Notes: generated from the letters alone by a model not told the origin. 64,000 nt of DNA from JALZMG01 sp963844175 (GCA_963844175.1 CAWJNE010000026.1:1-64000), one strand, 5' to 3'; positions 18,645-27,187 are shown, counted from the first letter of the stretch. Numbers and translations are program-made.

Positions 18645-19549
18645 CACAGTTCTCTCAGCAGGCTGATGCGTTCTTCCAATGGGGGGTGGGTGTCGAAGAG
18701 CTTGTGGATCGAGCCGAGCCGCCCGTGATCGCCCACTCCGCTCATCGGCTGCTCGATCCACAGGTGAGCGGTCGCCGTTGACGCGGAGTGGGTCACCGTG
18801 GTGTCGTCACGCAACTTTTCCAGAGCAGAGATCAGCCCGGGTGGATACCTCGTGAGCTGGCACGCGCTGACGTCAGCGAGGGTCTCGCGCCGACGGGAGA
18901 TGGTCGCCTGCATCGCCCGAGCGATGATCGGCGCCACGATCAGCAGCACGAACCCGACGATGGCCAGCGGGTTCCCGCTGTCGCCATGGTCGCCGTCACG
19001 CCGCTCACGCCCGCCGTTCCACCACATCATGCGGATCGTGATGTCGGTGATCAGGGCCACCGCGCCGACCAACGTGACCGCCAGCGTCGACACGAGGATG
19101 TCGTAGTTGCGGATGTGCGACAGCTCGTGGGCGATCACACCCTCGAGCTCGACGCGGTTGAGCTTCTCGAGCAGCCCGCTGGTCACGGCGATCGCGGCGT
19201 GGCGCGGGTTGCGCCCGGTGGCGAACACGTTCGGAGCAGGGTCGTCGATGACGTACACGCCGGGCTTGGGCAGCCCGCCGGCGATGCACAGCCCGTCGAC
19301 GAGGTTGTGCAGGCGCGGGTACTGCTCCGGATCAGCCGGGTGGGCCCGGCTGACGGCGAGGGCGATGCGGTCTGCCTTCCAGTACGAGGCGAAGGCCAGC
19401 GTCCCAGAGACGACGAGGGCGATGGCGATCCCGATCCACCCGAACCCGATGAGGTACCCGGCCGCCGCACCGATGAGGACGGCGATCAGGACGAAGGCGG
19501 CGACGAGCAGCACCGAGCGCCGCTTGTTCGAGCGGATCAGCTCGAACAT
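18644..19549 (-). CDS. htpX: M48 family membrane metalloprotease (HtpX-like)
   Basis: This 301-residue integral-membrane zinc protease resembles HtpX, which takes part in membrane-protein quality control. Two N-terminal helices are followed by the zinc motif HELSH at 141-145, two more helices, and the third ligand Glu within RRRETLADVSA. The C-terminal PPLEERI is also typical. The ATG at 19549 gives the standard N-terminus MFELIRSNKRRS. The lemA gene lies 61 bases upstream on the same strand; LemA-HtpX pairing is common. Confidence 0.93.
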   Translation of the reverse strand: MFELIRSNKRRSVLLVAAFVLIAVLIGAAAGYLIGFGWIGIAIALVVSGTLAFASYWKADRIALAVSRAHPADPEQYPRLHNLVDGLCIAGGLPKPGVYVIDDPAPNVFATGRNPRHAAIAVTSGLLEKLNRVELEGVIAHELSHIRNYDILVSTLAVTLVGAVALITDITIRMMWWNGGRERRDGDHGDSGNPLAIVGFVLLIVAPIIARAMQATISRRRETLADVSACQLTRYPPGLISALEKLRDDTTVTHSASTATAHLWIEQPMSGVGDHGRLGSIHKLFDTHPPLEERISLLREL

Positions 19550-19610
19550 GAGACGCGCGACGAGGAAAAATGGACGCGTCGCGAGAAGGTGCTGACGGTG
19601 CGCACGGGGA

Positions 19611-20168
19611 TCAGAACTCGACGGTCGGCGCCGTGCGGGCGGCCTCGTCGGCCTCGAAGTACTCCCGCCGCTCGAACTTCAACCGCTGGGCGAAGAAGGT
19701 CGTCGGGAACTGCTGGAGCTTGTTGTTGTAGTCGAGGACGCTGTCGTTGTAGAACTGCCGCGAGTAAGCGACCCGGCCCTCGGTGGCGGTCAACTCCTCC
19801 TGCAGGGCAAGGAAGTTCTGGTTGGCCTTGAGGTCGGGGTACGCCTCGCTGAGGGCGAACACCTGGCGCAACGCCCCCGTCAGCGCGCTGTCCGCCTGGG
19901 CCTGGGCCTGCGGGGTGTCCGGCGCGGCGATCGCCGAGTTGCGGGCCTTGATGACGGCATCGAGCGTGTCTCGTTCGTGCGCCGCGTAGGCCTTGACGGT
20001 CTCGACCAGGTTGGGGATGAGGTCCAACCGGCGTTTCAGCTGCACGTCGATCTGCGACCAGGCGTTCTCGATCTGGTTGCGACGGCGGATCAGGCCGTTG
20101 TAGGCCGCGATGAGGTAGATGACGAGCACCACCACCAGGACGGCGATGATGATCAGGACCCAGGACAT
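19611..20168 (-). CDS. lemA: LemA family protein
   Basis: LemA proteins have a short outer N-terminus, one transmembrane helix and a long alpha-helical domain. This 185-residue copy has the helix within the first 25 residues, then the family motif NQIENAWSQIDVQLKRRLDLIPNLVETVK and later AYPDLKANQNFLALQEELTATEGRVAYSRQFYND. Function is poorly defined, but lemA is often placed next to an M48 protease, as here with htpX. I start at the ATG at 20168; a GTG at 20174 would add two residues. Confidence 0.93.
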   Translation of the reverse strand: MSWVLIIIAVLVVVLVIYLIAAYNGLIRRRNQIENAWSQIDVQLKRRLDLIPNLVETVKAYAAHERDTLDAVIKARNSAIAAPDTPQAQAQADSALTGALRQVFALSEAYPDLKANQNFLALQEELTATEGRVAYSRQFYNDSVLDYNNKLQQFPTTFFAQRLKFERREYFEADEAARTAPTVEF

Positions 20169-20241
20169 CAGCACACCACGTCGCTGAACGGGGTTCCTCT
20201 GCGCAGGCTGCAGGTGGTGTGGCCGGGGAAGCCAAAGAACG

Positions 20242-21411
20242 TCATTGGCGGAAGTGTAGGAGCCGCTTCCTGCTCCAGCGAGGACGCCGTACGGGAGGCC
20301 GATCGGCGTCGTCGAGCAACTGGCGGTAGATCCGCACGTACTCGGCGGCCAAGGTGGCCATCGAGAAGTCCTTGGCCCGGCACAGGCCGGCCGTCCGCAG
20401 CGCGCCGGCGAGGTCGTCGTCCGTTAGCACGTCCCGCAGCGCCTTCGTCAGCGCGGCGACGTCGCCGGGCGGGACGAGCAGCGCGTCGAGGCCGTCCGTG
20501 GCGACGTTGCGGTACCCGTCGAGGCCGCTCGCCACGACCGGCGTGCCGGCGGCCATCGCCTCGATCAGCACGACGCCGAACGACTCGCCGTGCAGCGACG
20601 GGGCGCAGAACGCCGCTGCCCCGCGCAGCCGGGCGAACTTCTCCGGGTCGCTGATCCGCCCGAGCCAGGCGATCCGCTCGTCGTGGGCGTAGCGCGCTTG
20701 CAAGGGCAGCGTGTCCGGCCCGTCACTGGCGATCCACAGACGCGTGTCGGCGGGCAGCGCTTGGAACGCCTCGAGCAGGACGGCGAGCCCTTTGCGCTCC
20801 TCGTGGCGTCCGCAGAAGAAGATCGTCGGGCCGTCGGTCGGCGTCGGCGCGGTTGCCCCGATGACCTCCTCCTCGACGCCGTTGAACAGGATGTCGTACT
20901 CGCCGCCGAGCGCCGACTGCGCCAGCTCCATCGCATCCTTCGACACCACGACCTTGCGGTCGATGCGCCCGAACAACCACAGCACGACCGGGCGGAAGAC
21001 CTTGTAGCTGGCTGAGTGGCCGGCCGCATGGAAGGTGCCGACGATCGGGGCAGGGCGCATCGTCACGGTCGTCATCGGCGGCCCGGGGACCATCGGCTCG
21101 TGGACGTGCACCACGTCGAACTCCTCGTCGCGCAGCGCCCGGATCGTGCGCAGCGCAGCCGAGGCATCGGGCGCCAGCGGCGCGATCGATCCGTTGGCCG
21201 CCGTCGGCAGGCTGTCGCCGAGCGGCGTCACGAACGGTTCGGGGGGCGGTCCGTCGCATGGTCCGAGCACGCGGGCCTCGTGGCCCTGGCGGCGCAGCTC
21301 GCGAGCCAGGCCCAGCACCTGGGCCTGGACGCCGCCGGGCAGCGTCAGGCTGTAGGGGCAGACGATGCCGATCCGCAGCGGCCGGTCGTTCGAACGCGGC
21401 GCGATCGTCAC
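20242..21411 (-). CDS. pimA: PimA-like phosphatidylinositol alpha-mannosyltransferase (GT4)
   Basis: The 389-residue GT-B enzyme closely follows mycobacterial PimA, which adds the first mannose of phosphatidylinositol mannosides at the cytoplasmic face of the membrane. Shared features are the N-terminal GIVCPYSLTLPGGVQAQV, VVHVHEPMVPG, the IVGTFHAAGHS loop, GRHEERKGLAVLLEAF and the donor-binding ESFGVVLIEAMAAGTPVV. A TAGGGT box ends seven bases before the GTG at 21411, supporting that start over a GTG at 21420. It stands alone, about 22 kb from pgsA1-patA, which encode linked steps. Another GT4 acceptor cannot be excluded. Confidence 0.82.
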   Translation of the reverse strand: MTIAPRSNDRPLRIGIVCPYSLTLPGGVQAQVLGLARELRRQGHEARVLGPCDGPPPEPFVTPLGDSLPTAANGSIAPLAPDASAALRTIRALRDEEFDVVHVHEPMVPGPPMTTVTMRPAPIVGTFHAAGHSASYKVFRPVVLWLFGRIDRKVVVSKDAMELAQSALGGEYDILFNGVEEEVIGATAPTPTDGPTIFFCGRHEERKGLAVLLEAFQALPADTRLWIASDGPDTLPLQARYAHDERIAWLGRISDPEKFARLRGAAAFCAPSLHGESFGVVLIEAMAAGTPVVASGLDGYRNVATDGLDALLVPPGDVAALTKALRDVLTDDDLAGALRTAGLCRAKDFSMATLAAEYVRIYRQLLDDADRPPVRRPRWSRKRLLHFRQ

Positions 21412-21496
21412 CTCGGTCACCCTAGAGGCCGATCGTCGGCGGCGACCGAGGCCCGATGCCGGGAACCAGCGGACGGGCGGCGGTGTCAGACCGGGC

Positions 21497-22009
21497 ATGG
21501 GACGTCGCATCGCCTTGCTCGTGACCATCACCGCCGCGCTCGTAGCGGCTGCCCCGGGTGGATCCGTGGCCGCCGGCGGCTGGGCGATCACCGTGGTCGA
21601 CCCGCTGCCGCCGGTGGTCGCCGGTGCGCCCCTCGAGGTCTCGTTCACGATCCTCCAACACGGGCAGACGCCGGTGGACGTGGAGGACGTCGTGCTCATC
21701 GTCACGGAGCCCGACGGCGACCGACGCCAGTTCCCGGCTCGACCGGCCGGCGAGGTCGGCCGATACCGCGCCACCGTCGAGCTGGCCGACCCGGGTGCGC
21801 ACGCATGGCGGGTCGTGCAGGGGTGGTTCGGCGAACAGGACCTCGGACGGCTTGACGTGGCCCGTCCGCTCGGACCGGTCGCCGCCGCCGTGGCCTCGAC
21901 CGACGTGCCGGCGGTGCCGGTGGCGGCCGTGGTGACCGGGGTGTCCGTGGCGGGGATGGCCGGAGCGCTCGCCCTGACCGGTCACCGTCGCCGGCTGCGA
22001 CGGGTCTGA
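21497..22009 (+). CDS. Secreted/membrane-anchored protein with Ig-like domain
   Basis: This 170-residue protein has a signal peptide (residues 1-26), a beta-rich domain resembling the YtkA/FixH-type fold (VAGAPLEVSFTILQHGQTPV), and a C-terminal hydrophobic helix followed by a basic tail (GHRRRLRRV). It is therefore probably exported and anchored at its C-terminus. I do not recognise a specific family. It is divergent from pimA and converges on a lipoprotein gene 13 bases away. Confidence 0.7.
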   Translation: MGRRIALLVTITAALVAAAPGGSVAAGGWAITVVDPLPPVVAGAPLEVSFTILQHGQTPVDVEDVVLIVTEPDGDRRQFPARPAGEVGRYRATVELADPGAHAWRVVQGWFGEQDLGRLDVARPLGPVAAAVASTDVPAVPVAAVVTGVSVAGMAGALALTGHRRRLRRV

Positions 22010-22022
22010 TCGCGGCGTCGCC

Positions 22023-22529
22023 TCAGTCGACGAGGCCGAAGCCGCAGGTCTCCTGCACGTACGCCTCGATGCGGCTCGACGCGTCGACCACGTCCTGGGG
22101 CTGGACGGCGATCGCCGTGCCCAGATCCTCGAGCGAGTCCGAGTTGGCGATCGCCTCGAACACCTCGTCGCTGAAGTCGCGGACCGTCTGCAGGTCCTCT
22201 TGCAGGTCTTCGGGAGCTGCTGCTGCGGCCTCGTCGTACGCCGCCAGCACCTCATCCTTGGCCGCTGCGATCTGCTCCTGCGCCGACTCCCAGCTGCCCG
22301 TGAGGTCAGGGTCGGGGATCTCGCGGATCGCCTCCATCCGGTCGCAGAAGTCGTCACCCCCTGCCGTCGCGGCGGGCTCGTCGGCGGCCGATCCTGCCGT
22401 CGTCTCGTCGGAGCCCGCGGCGGACGTCGTGGATGCGTCAGTGCCGGAGCTCCCGTCGTCGTCGCCACTGCACGCCAGCAGCCCTCCGAGGGCGAGGGGG
22501 ATCACGAAGAGGCTGCGGCGAGCTGACAT
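22023..22529 (-). CDS. Small acidic lipoprotein with two conserved-type cysteines
   Basis: The 168-residue precursor has a lipobox LLAC followed by an acidic, Ser/Thr-rich spacer. A helical domain follows that starts at DDFCDRM and ends at QETCGFGLVD, placing one cysteine near each end of the domain, perhaps as a disulfide. A TAGCGT box ends seven bases upstream of the ATG at 22529, the leaderless pattern. It resembles in layout the lipoprotein at 37058-37513. Function is unknown. Confidence 0.78.
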   Translation of the reverse strand: MSARRSLFVIPLALGGLLACSGDDDGSSGTDASTTSAAGSDETTAGSAADEPAATAGGDDFCDRMEAIREIPDPDLTGSWESAQEQIAAAKDEVLAAYDEAAAAAPEDLQEDLQTVRDFSDEVFEAIANSDSLEDLGTAIAVQPQDVVDASSRIEAYVQETCGFGLVD

Positions 22530-22690
22530 CGCCCGCACGCTAACGCTGCCCCCGCCGCCCGCCAGGTGTCCCCCGGACGGGTGAATGCCCTCACCGGGCG
22601 CCCCCGGCGGCACCGCGCCACCTAGCGTGGATTCCCCCTCGGCAGCGAGGGCCAACATCCTGTTCGTGTCGGCTGGATCGAGGAGTTGTG

Positions 22691-23083
22691 ATGACCATCG
22701 CGTCGTCATCAGCACTGCCGTTGCGCTGGACGACGACGGTCGACCCGGCAGGAACGCGGGCGGCCGTGACCGTGGTGGGCGAGTTCGACCGACTGACCGC
22801 CCCGCTGCTGCACGACCACCTCCTGTGGCTCGCCGCGACGCGCCCCGGTGCGGTGGCGCTGGACCTCTCGTGCGTTGTCTTCATCGATCTCGGAGGGCAC
22901 GAGGTGCTGCGCCGGGTCGGGCGCCACTTCATGGATCGAGCGGTGCCGATCTCGCTGGTCGACCCGAGCCCTCCGGTCCAGCGGCTGCTCGACCTGCTCG
23001 GCTGGCCGATCCTCCGGCAGGCCGCGTCGTCGGCGCGGCCTGCCCGAGCCAACTGCCGGCGGCGTAGCCACCGCTCGGGTTAG
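22691..23083 (+). CDS. STAS-domain protein lacking the phosphorylatable serine
   Basis: The 130-residue protein has the STAS fold of anti-sigma factor antagonists (VVGEFDRLTAPLLHDHLLWL and ALDLSCVVFIDLGGHEVLRRVG). In SpoIIAA-type antagonists the loop reads Asp-Ser-Ser/Thr-Gly and the serine is phosphorylated by the anti-sigma kinase. Here it is Asp-Leu-Gly-Gly, so that switch is absent. The ATG follows a GAGGAG Shine-Dalgarno. The Arg-rich C-terminus has no counterpart in the other STAS protein at 25122. It may be a constitutive antagonist or bind a different partner. Confidence 0.78.
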   Translation: MTIASSSALPLRWTTTVDPAGTRAAVTVVGEFDRLTAPLLHDHLLWLAATRPGAVALDLSCVVFIDLGGHEVLRRVGRHFMDRAVPISLVDPSPPVQRLLDLLGWPILRQAASSARPARANCRRRSHRSG

Positions 23084-23287
23084 CGACGAGGTCCGCCACC
23101 CTTCCTTGGAAGACAGGGGCGTCTGACTGGCTTCGCCACCTTCGTTCGGAGGCACCAGTTGACGGACCAAGACGTAGCCCCGTCCGAGCTCCACCGCGCC
23201 ACGATTGTCCGCAACGCCCACGCCTACCGGGCGGCCTCCGAGCGTTCCGCAACCTGGCCGCGGCGATGGCCACGCGAGGCGACGGGG

Positions 23288-23306
23288 GGCCGGGTGTCAC
23301 CCGGCC
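23288..23306 (+). terminator. GC-rich palindrome in a 304-base gene-free gap
   Basis: A perfect nine-base inverted repeat (GGCCGGGTG/CACCCGGCC around one T) lies between the STAS gene and the next operon, followed within a few bases by ATTTTC. As RNA it forms an eight-base stem with a three-base loop and a short U-run, a plausible terminator for the STAS gene; as DNA it could be an operator. The rest of 23084-23387 holds a TTGACG at 23159 with no convincing -10 partner, and nothing else I can support. Confidence 0.45.
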
Positions 23307-23387
23307 AGGTGATTTTCGGCGCCGTGGTATGCGCACCGACTGGGCAGGGGTACCGACGAGCGTTACTCGACCCCACAAGGAGCACGC

Positions 23388-24098
23388 GTGGATCCTCGAC
23401 CCACACCGACCACCGACCCGATCCCCGTCCCCGGAGAACCAGTGGTCGATCCGATCATCCAGCCCGACCTCAGCACGTTCGGCGCGGCGCCCGCTGAGGC
23501 GTCGGAGCCGGCGAACGGACGGGCCGACCAGATCAAGGACGTTGCCGGGAACGCTGCTGCGACGGCCGCCGACGACGCCAAGCAGGTGGCCTCCACCGCC
23601 GCCGACCAAGCACGATCCGTCGTGCAGGAGGTCAAGGAGCAGGCCTCCGGCCTCGTGGGCCAAGCCCAGGGCGAGCTGCGCCAACAGGCCGACGCCCGGT
23701 CGTCCGACGCAGCCGGCTCGTTGCGCACGCTGTCCGACCGCCTCCAGGCGCTGACCGACGGCCGGCCCGATGAAGCCGGTCCGCTCAACGGCTATCTGGA
23801 CGAGGCGCGAGGCCGGGTCGCCGGCCTGGCCACACGTCTCGACGAGGGCGGTATCGACGGCGTGTTGTCCGATGTCTCGAGGTTCGCCCAGCGCCGGCCT
23901 GGCCTGTTCTTGGTGGCTGCTGCCGGCGCCGGCTTCCTCGCCGGTCGCCTCGTGCGGTCTGGTGCCCGAGCCGTCAACGGCGACGGCTCGGGCACCGACA
24001 CCTCGCCGGCCGCGCTGAGCCCGAGCGATCCGTTGGTCGCTGCGGCTCCATCGCTGGTCGAGCCGCCGATCGCCCCGTCCCGGGTCCCGGTGCCGTGA
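23388..24098 (+). CDS. Ala-rich helical (LEA/apolipoprotein-like) membrane protein
   Basis: The 236-residue protein starts at a GTG preceded by AAGGAG. After a Pro-rich N-terminus, residues about 45-105 form Ala/Lys/Gln/Glu-rich amphipathic helices with eleven-residue-like periodicity (DAKQVASTAADQARSVVQ), as in LEA or apolipoprotein-like proteins. A single membrane helix lies near residues 175-190 (RPGLFLVAAAGAGFLAGRLV), followed by a disordered tail. The stop overlaps the next start as GTGA, so it is the first gene of a three-gene unit with a Holin-X-like protein and a DUF3618 protein, probably for envelope stress. Exact function is unknown. Confidence 0.8.
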   Translation: MDPRPTPTTDPIPVPGEPVVDPIIQPDLSTFGAAPAEASEPANGRADQIKDVAGNAAATAADDAKQVASTAADQARSVVQEVKEQASGLVGQAQGELRQQADARSSDAAGSLRTLSDRLQALTDGRPDEAGPLNGYLDEARGRVAGLATRLDEGGIDGVLSDVSRFAQRRPGLFLVAAAGAGFLAGRLVRSGARAVNGDGSGTDTSPAALSPSDPLVAAAPSLVEPPIAPSRVPVP

Positions 24099-24517
24099 CG
24101 ACACCATCCGACCAGGTCGATCTCTCGACGCAGCCGAAGCGACCCGACGCGTCGCTGGGCGAGCTGTTCTCGGAGATGACGACCGAGCTGTCGACGCTCT
24201 TCCGCCAGGAGATCGAGCTGGCCAAGACGGAGGCCAGGGAGGAAGCCGGCAAGGCAGGCAAGGCGGCCGGGCTGTTCGGCGTTGGGGCCGTGGCCGCGCT
24301 GCTCGCGCTGACCTTCCTCTCCGCTGGCCTGGCCTGGTTGCTCGACAACGTGATGGGCAGCTCGCTGGCCTTCGCACTCGTCGGGCTCCTCTGGCTCGTC
24401 GTCGGAGCCATCGCCATCTCGATCGGGCGTCGCCGGCTCGCAACCGTCGGCGCCCTGCCAGAGACCACACGAAGCATCAAGGAGGACGTGGCATGGGCCA
24501 AAGCGCAGAAGAGTTGA
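24095..24517 (+). CDS. Actinobacterial Holin-X/DUF1469-like membrane protein
   Basis: This 140-residue protein has the layout of putative actinobacterial Holin-X (phage holin superfamily III): an N-terminal amphipathic helix LGELFSEMTTELSTLFRQE, a basic/acidic segment EIELAKTEAREEAGKAGK, then two membrane helices. Such proteins are ordinary chromosomal genes, usually beside DUF3618, and need not be phage-derived. The GTG start overlaps the preceding stop by four bases, and the gene overlaps the next by 25 bases, indicating one operon. Confidence 0.82.
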   Translation: MTTPSDQVDLSTQPKRPDASLGELFSEMTTELSTLFRQEIELAKTEAREEAGKAGKAAGLFGVGAVAALLALTFLSAGLAWLLDNVMGSSLAFALVGLLWLVVGAIAISIGRRRLATVGALPETTRSIKEDVAWAKAQKS

Positions 24518-25080
24518 GGCATGAGATCGCCGGGACACGAGCCGACCTGGGCGACACGTTGGACGCCATCGGCGACCGCGTGAGCCCTGGTCGCGTGATG
24601 GAGCGGCGCAAGAACCGGATGACCAACGGGTTGCGATCGGCCAAGGACCGCATCTTCGGCACCGCCTCAGATGCCGGCGGTGCGGTGGCGGGAACGGCCG
24701 GGACCGCCGTCGACGCCGTGCGCGGCGCTCCCGACGCGGCCATGACGCAGACCCAAGGCAAGCCGGTGGTGGCGGGAGCGGTGGCGTTCGGCGTCGGCTT
24801 CCTCGTCGCCGCCGCCTTCCCCCCGTCGGAGGTCGAAGAGCAGGCTGCCAGCAAGGTGATCGACAAGGCCGAGCCGCTGAAGGAACAGCTGACGGCTGCT
24901 GGACAGGACGTGGCTGCGCACCTCAAAGAGGCGGCCACGGACGCCGCCAGCCAGGTGAAGGACGCGGCGACGACCGGCGGCGATCAGGTTGCCGACGCCG
25001 CCAAGCACGCCGCGCAACACGCCAAGGAGGCGACGAGCGACGCCGCCCAGCAGGTTCGGGGTGGGTCTGGCTCGACGTGA
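24493..25080 (+). CDS. DUF3618 domain protein with Ala-rich tail
   Basis: The 195-residue protein begins with the DUF3618 signature (residues 5-35, LRHEIAGTRADLGDTLDAIGDRVSPGRV). A membrane segment follows near residues 95-113, and then a long Ala/Lys/Asp/Gln helical tail similar in style to the first gene of this operon. It overlaps the Holin-X-like gene and is the last of the unit. These proteins are widespread in actinobacteria and presumed to act at the membrane under stress, but no activity is proven. Confidence 0.84.
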   Translation: MGQSAEELRHEIAGTRADLGDTLDAIGDRVSPGRVMERRKNRMTNGLRSAKDRIFGTASDAGGAVAGTAGTAVDAVRGAPDAAMTQTQGKPVVAGAVAFGVGFLVAAAFPPSEVEEQAASKVIDKAEPLKEQLTAAGQDVAAHLKEAATDAASQVKDAATTGGDQVADAAKHAAQHAKEATSDAAQQVRGGSGST

Positions 25081-25084
25081 CCGC

Positions 25085-25150
25085 AGGCCGGGACGGACCC
25101 GCACTGATCGGGGCTGCTGGCTCAGGCCAGTGACGGGTCTGTCCCGGCCT
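25085..25150. terminator. 17-base inverted repeat between convergent genes
   Basis: An arm at 25085-25101 (AGGCCGGGACGGACCCG) pairs with 25134-25150 with one mismatch, around a 32-base loop. The right arm lies inside the 3' end of the STAS gene and the left arm just after the DUF3618 stop, so the structure can form in both transcripts. A bidirectional terminator is the simplest reading. Confidence 0.5.
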
Positions 25151-25469
25151 CGATCGCGATGAGGCCATCCACGCCGCTGAGCTCCAGCACCCGGCGGACC
25201 GGGCCAGTGGCGTCCCGCATCCGGAGCCGGCGGCCGACCGTCGCCAAGCGACGGTGGACTGCGACGATCGCCTGGAGCCCGGTCGAATCGAGGAAGGTCA
25301 GACCGCCCAGATCGAAGACCACGTCGGCGGTCCCGGTCTCGATCGCGCTCTGCGCACAGGCCTCGAGTACATGAGCGGTCGAGACGTCGAGCTCTCCGTT
25401 CGGCCTGATGACGACGTCGTCATCGACGACCACCACGTCGAGGGCGAACTCGGGGACGTCCACGCTCAT
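25122..25469 (-). CDS. STAS-domain anti-sigma factor antagonist
   Basis: This 115-residue protein is a typical anti-anti-sigma factor. It contains the strand-loop VVFDLGGLTFLDSTGLQAIV with the Asp-Ser-Thr-Gly phosphorylation loop intact, unlike the STAS protein at 22691. Its unphosphorylated form should bind an anti-sigma kinase and free a sigma factor, perhaps the SigB/F-type factor at 27188. The ATG at 25469 is preceded by GGAGG ten bases upstream. No RsbW-type kinase lies in the window. Confidence 0.88.
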   Translation of the reverse strand: MSVDVPEFALDVVVVDDDVVIRPNGELDVSTAHVLEACAQSAIETGTADVVFDLGGLTFLDSTGLQAIVAVHRRLATVGRRLRMRDATGPVRRVLELSGVDGLIAIEAGTDPSLA

Positions 25470-25636
25470 GGAACACCAACCTCCGGGCTGTTGGACACGT
25501 TGCTGGGCGCCCTCCGGTTTGAAGGCGGCGACACGATAGGTCCGGCGGACGAGAACGGACAACGTTTGACGCCGGCGAGCGATGGAGACGGACGGCGCAT
25601 GCCGAATCGGCCAGGGAGCATTGCCGGGAACCGCTC

Positions 25637-26815
25637 GTGATCGGTTCCGGCGACACCATCCTCATCGTCGGCGGCGGGGCGGGCGCGTTCTCCTTCGCCT
25701 CCACCTATCGAGACGCCGGTGGTGACCGCCCCATCGTGATGCTGTCGGCCGATGATCGGTTGCCCTACTTCCGTCCCGCCCTGAGCAAGGAGCTGCTGCT
25801 CGGCGAGCAGGGCATCGAGGACGTCCAGCTCGCCGATGCCGGCTGGTTCGCCGAGCGCGACGTCGAGGTGGAGCTCGACTGCCGGGTGGAGGCGATCGAC
25901 GTTGTCGGTCGGTCGGCGACGACGGCACACGGCGCGGCACGGTGGGGTCACTGCGTGCTGGCCACGGGCTCGAGCGCCGGCACACTGCCCGTCCCCGGCG
26001 CTGACGACGGGCGGGTCCTGTCGGTGCGAGCGGCGAGCGATGCCGAGCAGCTGCTCGCACGGGTCGGTACCGGTGGATCGGTCGCCGTCGTCGGGTCCGG
26101 CTTCGTCGGCTGTGAGGTGGCTGCCGGCCTCGCCCAGCGCGGGATCGACGTCACGGTGATCAGTGACGAGGAGCGTCCCCAGCGGCGTCGCCTCGGCAGA
26201 GCGGTCGGCGACCTCGTCGCCGGCCGGCTCCACGACGTCGGCGTCCACCTCGTGCTGGGCACGCCGATCTCGGCCATCCACCACCGCAACGGTTCGACAC
26301 GGGTCGATCTGCCGGATCGACCGACCGTCGAAGCCGACCACGTCGTGCTGGCCGTCGGAGCTCGACCCCGAGTCGAGCTGGGCGAGCCGCTCGGGCTCGT
26401 CGCCGACGGAGCGATCCCCGTGGACGGGGCGATGGCCACGGCGATCGGCGGCGTGCACGCGATCGGTGACATCGCCCTGGCCTGGAACGTGACGGCCGGT
26501 CGGCGGCTGCGCGTCGAACACTGGGGCGACGCCGAGCGCCACGGCGAGGTGCTCGGCACGGTCATGGCCGGGGAGCGGTCGGCGTGGTGTGAAGTACCGG
26601 GGTTCTGGTCGACCATCGCCGGGATGACGCTCAAGTACGTGGCGTGGGGCGACGGTCACGACGCGGTGCAGGTCCAGCCGTCGGCGTCGGGCGTGACGGT
26701 CTGGTACGGCCAGGACGATGTCGTGGTCGGGGTGCTGACCTGCGACCACGACGACGACATCGAGGTCGCCGCAACGGCGGTGACCGACCGCTGGCCGATG
26801 CCGGTGCGCCGCTGA
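25637..26815 (+). CDS. FAD-dependent pyridine-nucleotide oxidoreductase
   Basis: The 392-residue protein is a two-dinucleotide-domain flavoprotein related to ferredoxin, rubredoxin and nitrite-reductase-type NAD(P)H reductases. The FAD site is IVGGGAGAFSFA near the N-terminus, the NAD(P)H site VVGSGFVGCEVAAGLA near residues 150-165, and the flavin-binding GVHAIGDIA near 275. The start codon is probably the GTG at 25637. No ferredoxin or Rieske partner gene is adjacent, so the electron acceptor is unknown. Confidence 0.85.
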   Translation: MIGSGDTILIVGGGAGAFSFASTYRDAGGDRPIVMLSADDRLPYFRPALSKELLLGEQGIEDVQLADAGWFAERDVEVELDCRVEAIDVVGRSATTAHGAARWGHCVLATGSSAGTLPVPGADDGRVLSVRAASDAEQLLARVGTGGSVAVVGSGFVGCEVAAGLAQRGIDVTVISDEERPQRRRLGRAVGDLVAGRLHDVGVHLVLGTPISAIHHRNGSTRVDLPDRPTVEADHVVLAVGARPRVELGEPLGLVADGAIPVDGAMATAIGGVHAIGDIALAWNVTAGRRLRVEHWGDAERHGEVLGTVMAGERSAWCEVPGFWSTIAGMTLKYVAWGDGHDAVQVQPSASGVTVWYGQDDVVVGVLTCDHDDDIEVAATAVTDRWPMPVRR

Positions 26816-26877
26816 CCCCGGCGGCGAGCGTGACGCCGAGCGTTTGCCGGAGCTCGCCAGGCGGTACCCGAACCGCC

Positions 26878-27168
26878 GTGCTGTGGTTCATCGTCGTCCT
26901 GCTCGTCGTCGGCTTCATCGCCGGCGCCCTGGCCCGCCTGCTCGTCCCGGGACCCGATCCGATGAGCCTCGCCGCGACGTGGCTGCTCGGGGTGCTGGGC
27001 AGCTTCGCCGGCGGGTTCCTCGGCTACCTGATCTTCGGCAGGGACCGGGACGACGGTGTGATCCAGGTATCGGGGATCTTCGGGTCCATCATCGGAGCCG
27101 TGATCCTGCTGCTGATCTATCGCGCCGTCGTGGCCAGGCGCGGCGGGCGGCGCGGCGTCTCGGCCTGA
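26878..27168 (+). CDS. GlsB/YeaQ/YmgE family stress-response membrane protein
   Basis: The 96-residue protein belongs to the small 'transglycosylase-associated' family. It has three hydrophobic helices rich in glycine: GFIAGALARLLVPG, the middle LLGVLGSFAGGFLGYLIFG and the last GIFGSIIGAVILLLIYR. Members are commonly stress-induced, but their activity is unproven. The start is the GTG at 26878. It lies between the flavoprotein and the convergent SigB/F-type sigma gene, consistent with a local group of stress genes. Confidence 0.88.
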   Translation: MLWFIVVLLVVGFIAGALARLLVPGPDPMSLAATWLLGVLGSFAGGFLGYLIFGRDRDDGVIQVSGIFGSIIGAVILLLIYRAVVARRGGRRGVSA

Positions 27169-27187
27169 CGGCCCAACATCGGCGTCG

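Noticed and set aside
23159..23497. TTG-started 112-residue frame before the LEA-like gene
   Set aside because: It overlaps the well-supported GTG start at 23388, which has a good Shine-Dalgarno, and its sequence is Arg/Pro-rich without structure. TTGACG there is more likely part of a promoter or chance.
24095..24517. Prophage holin
   Set aside because: Holin-X-like genes next to DUF3618 are ordinary actinobacterial chromosomal genes and no other phage lysis gene is nearby.
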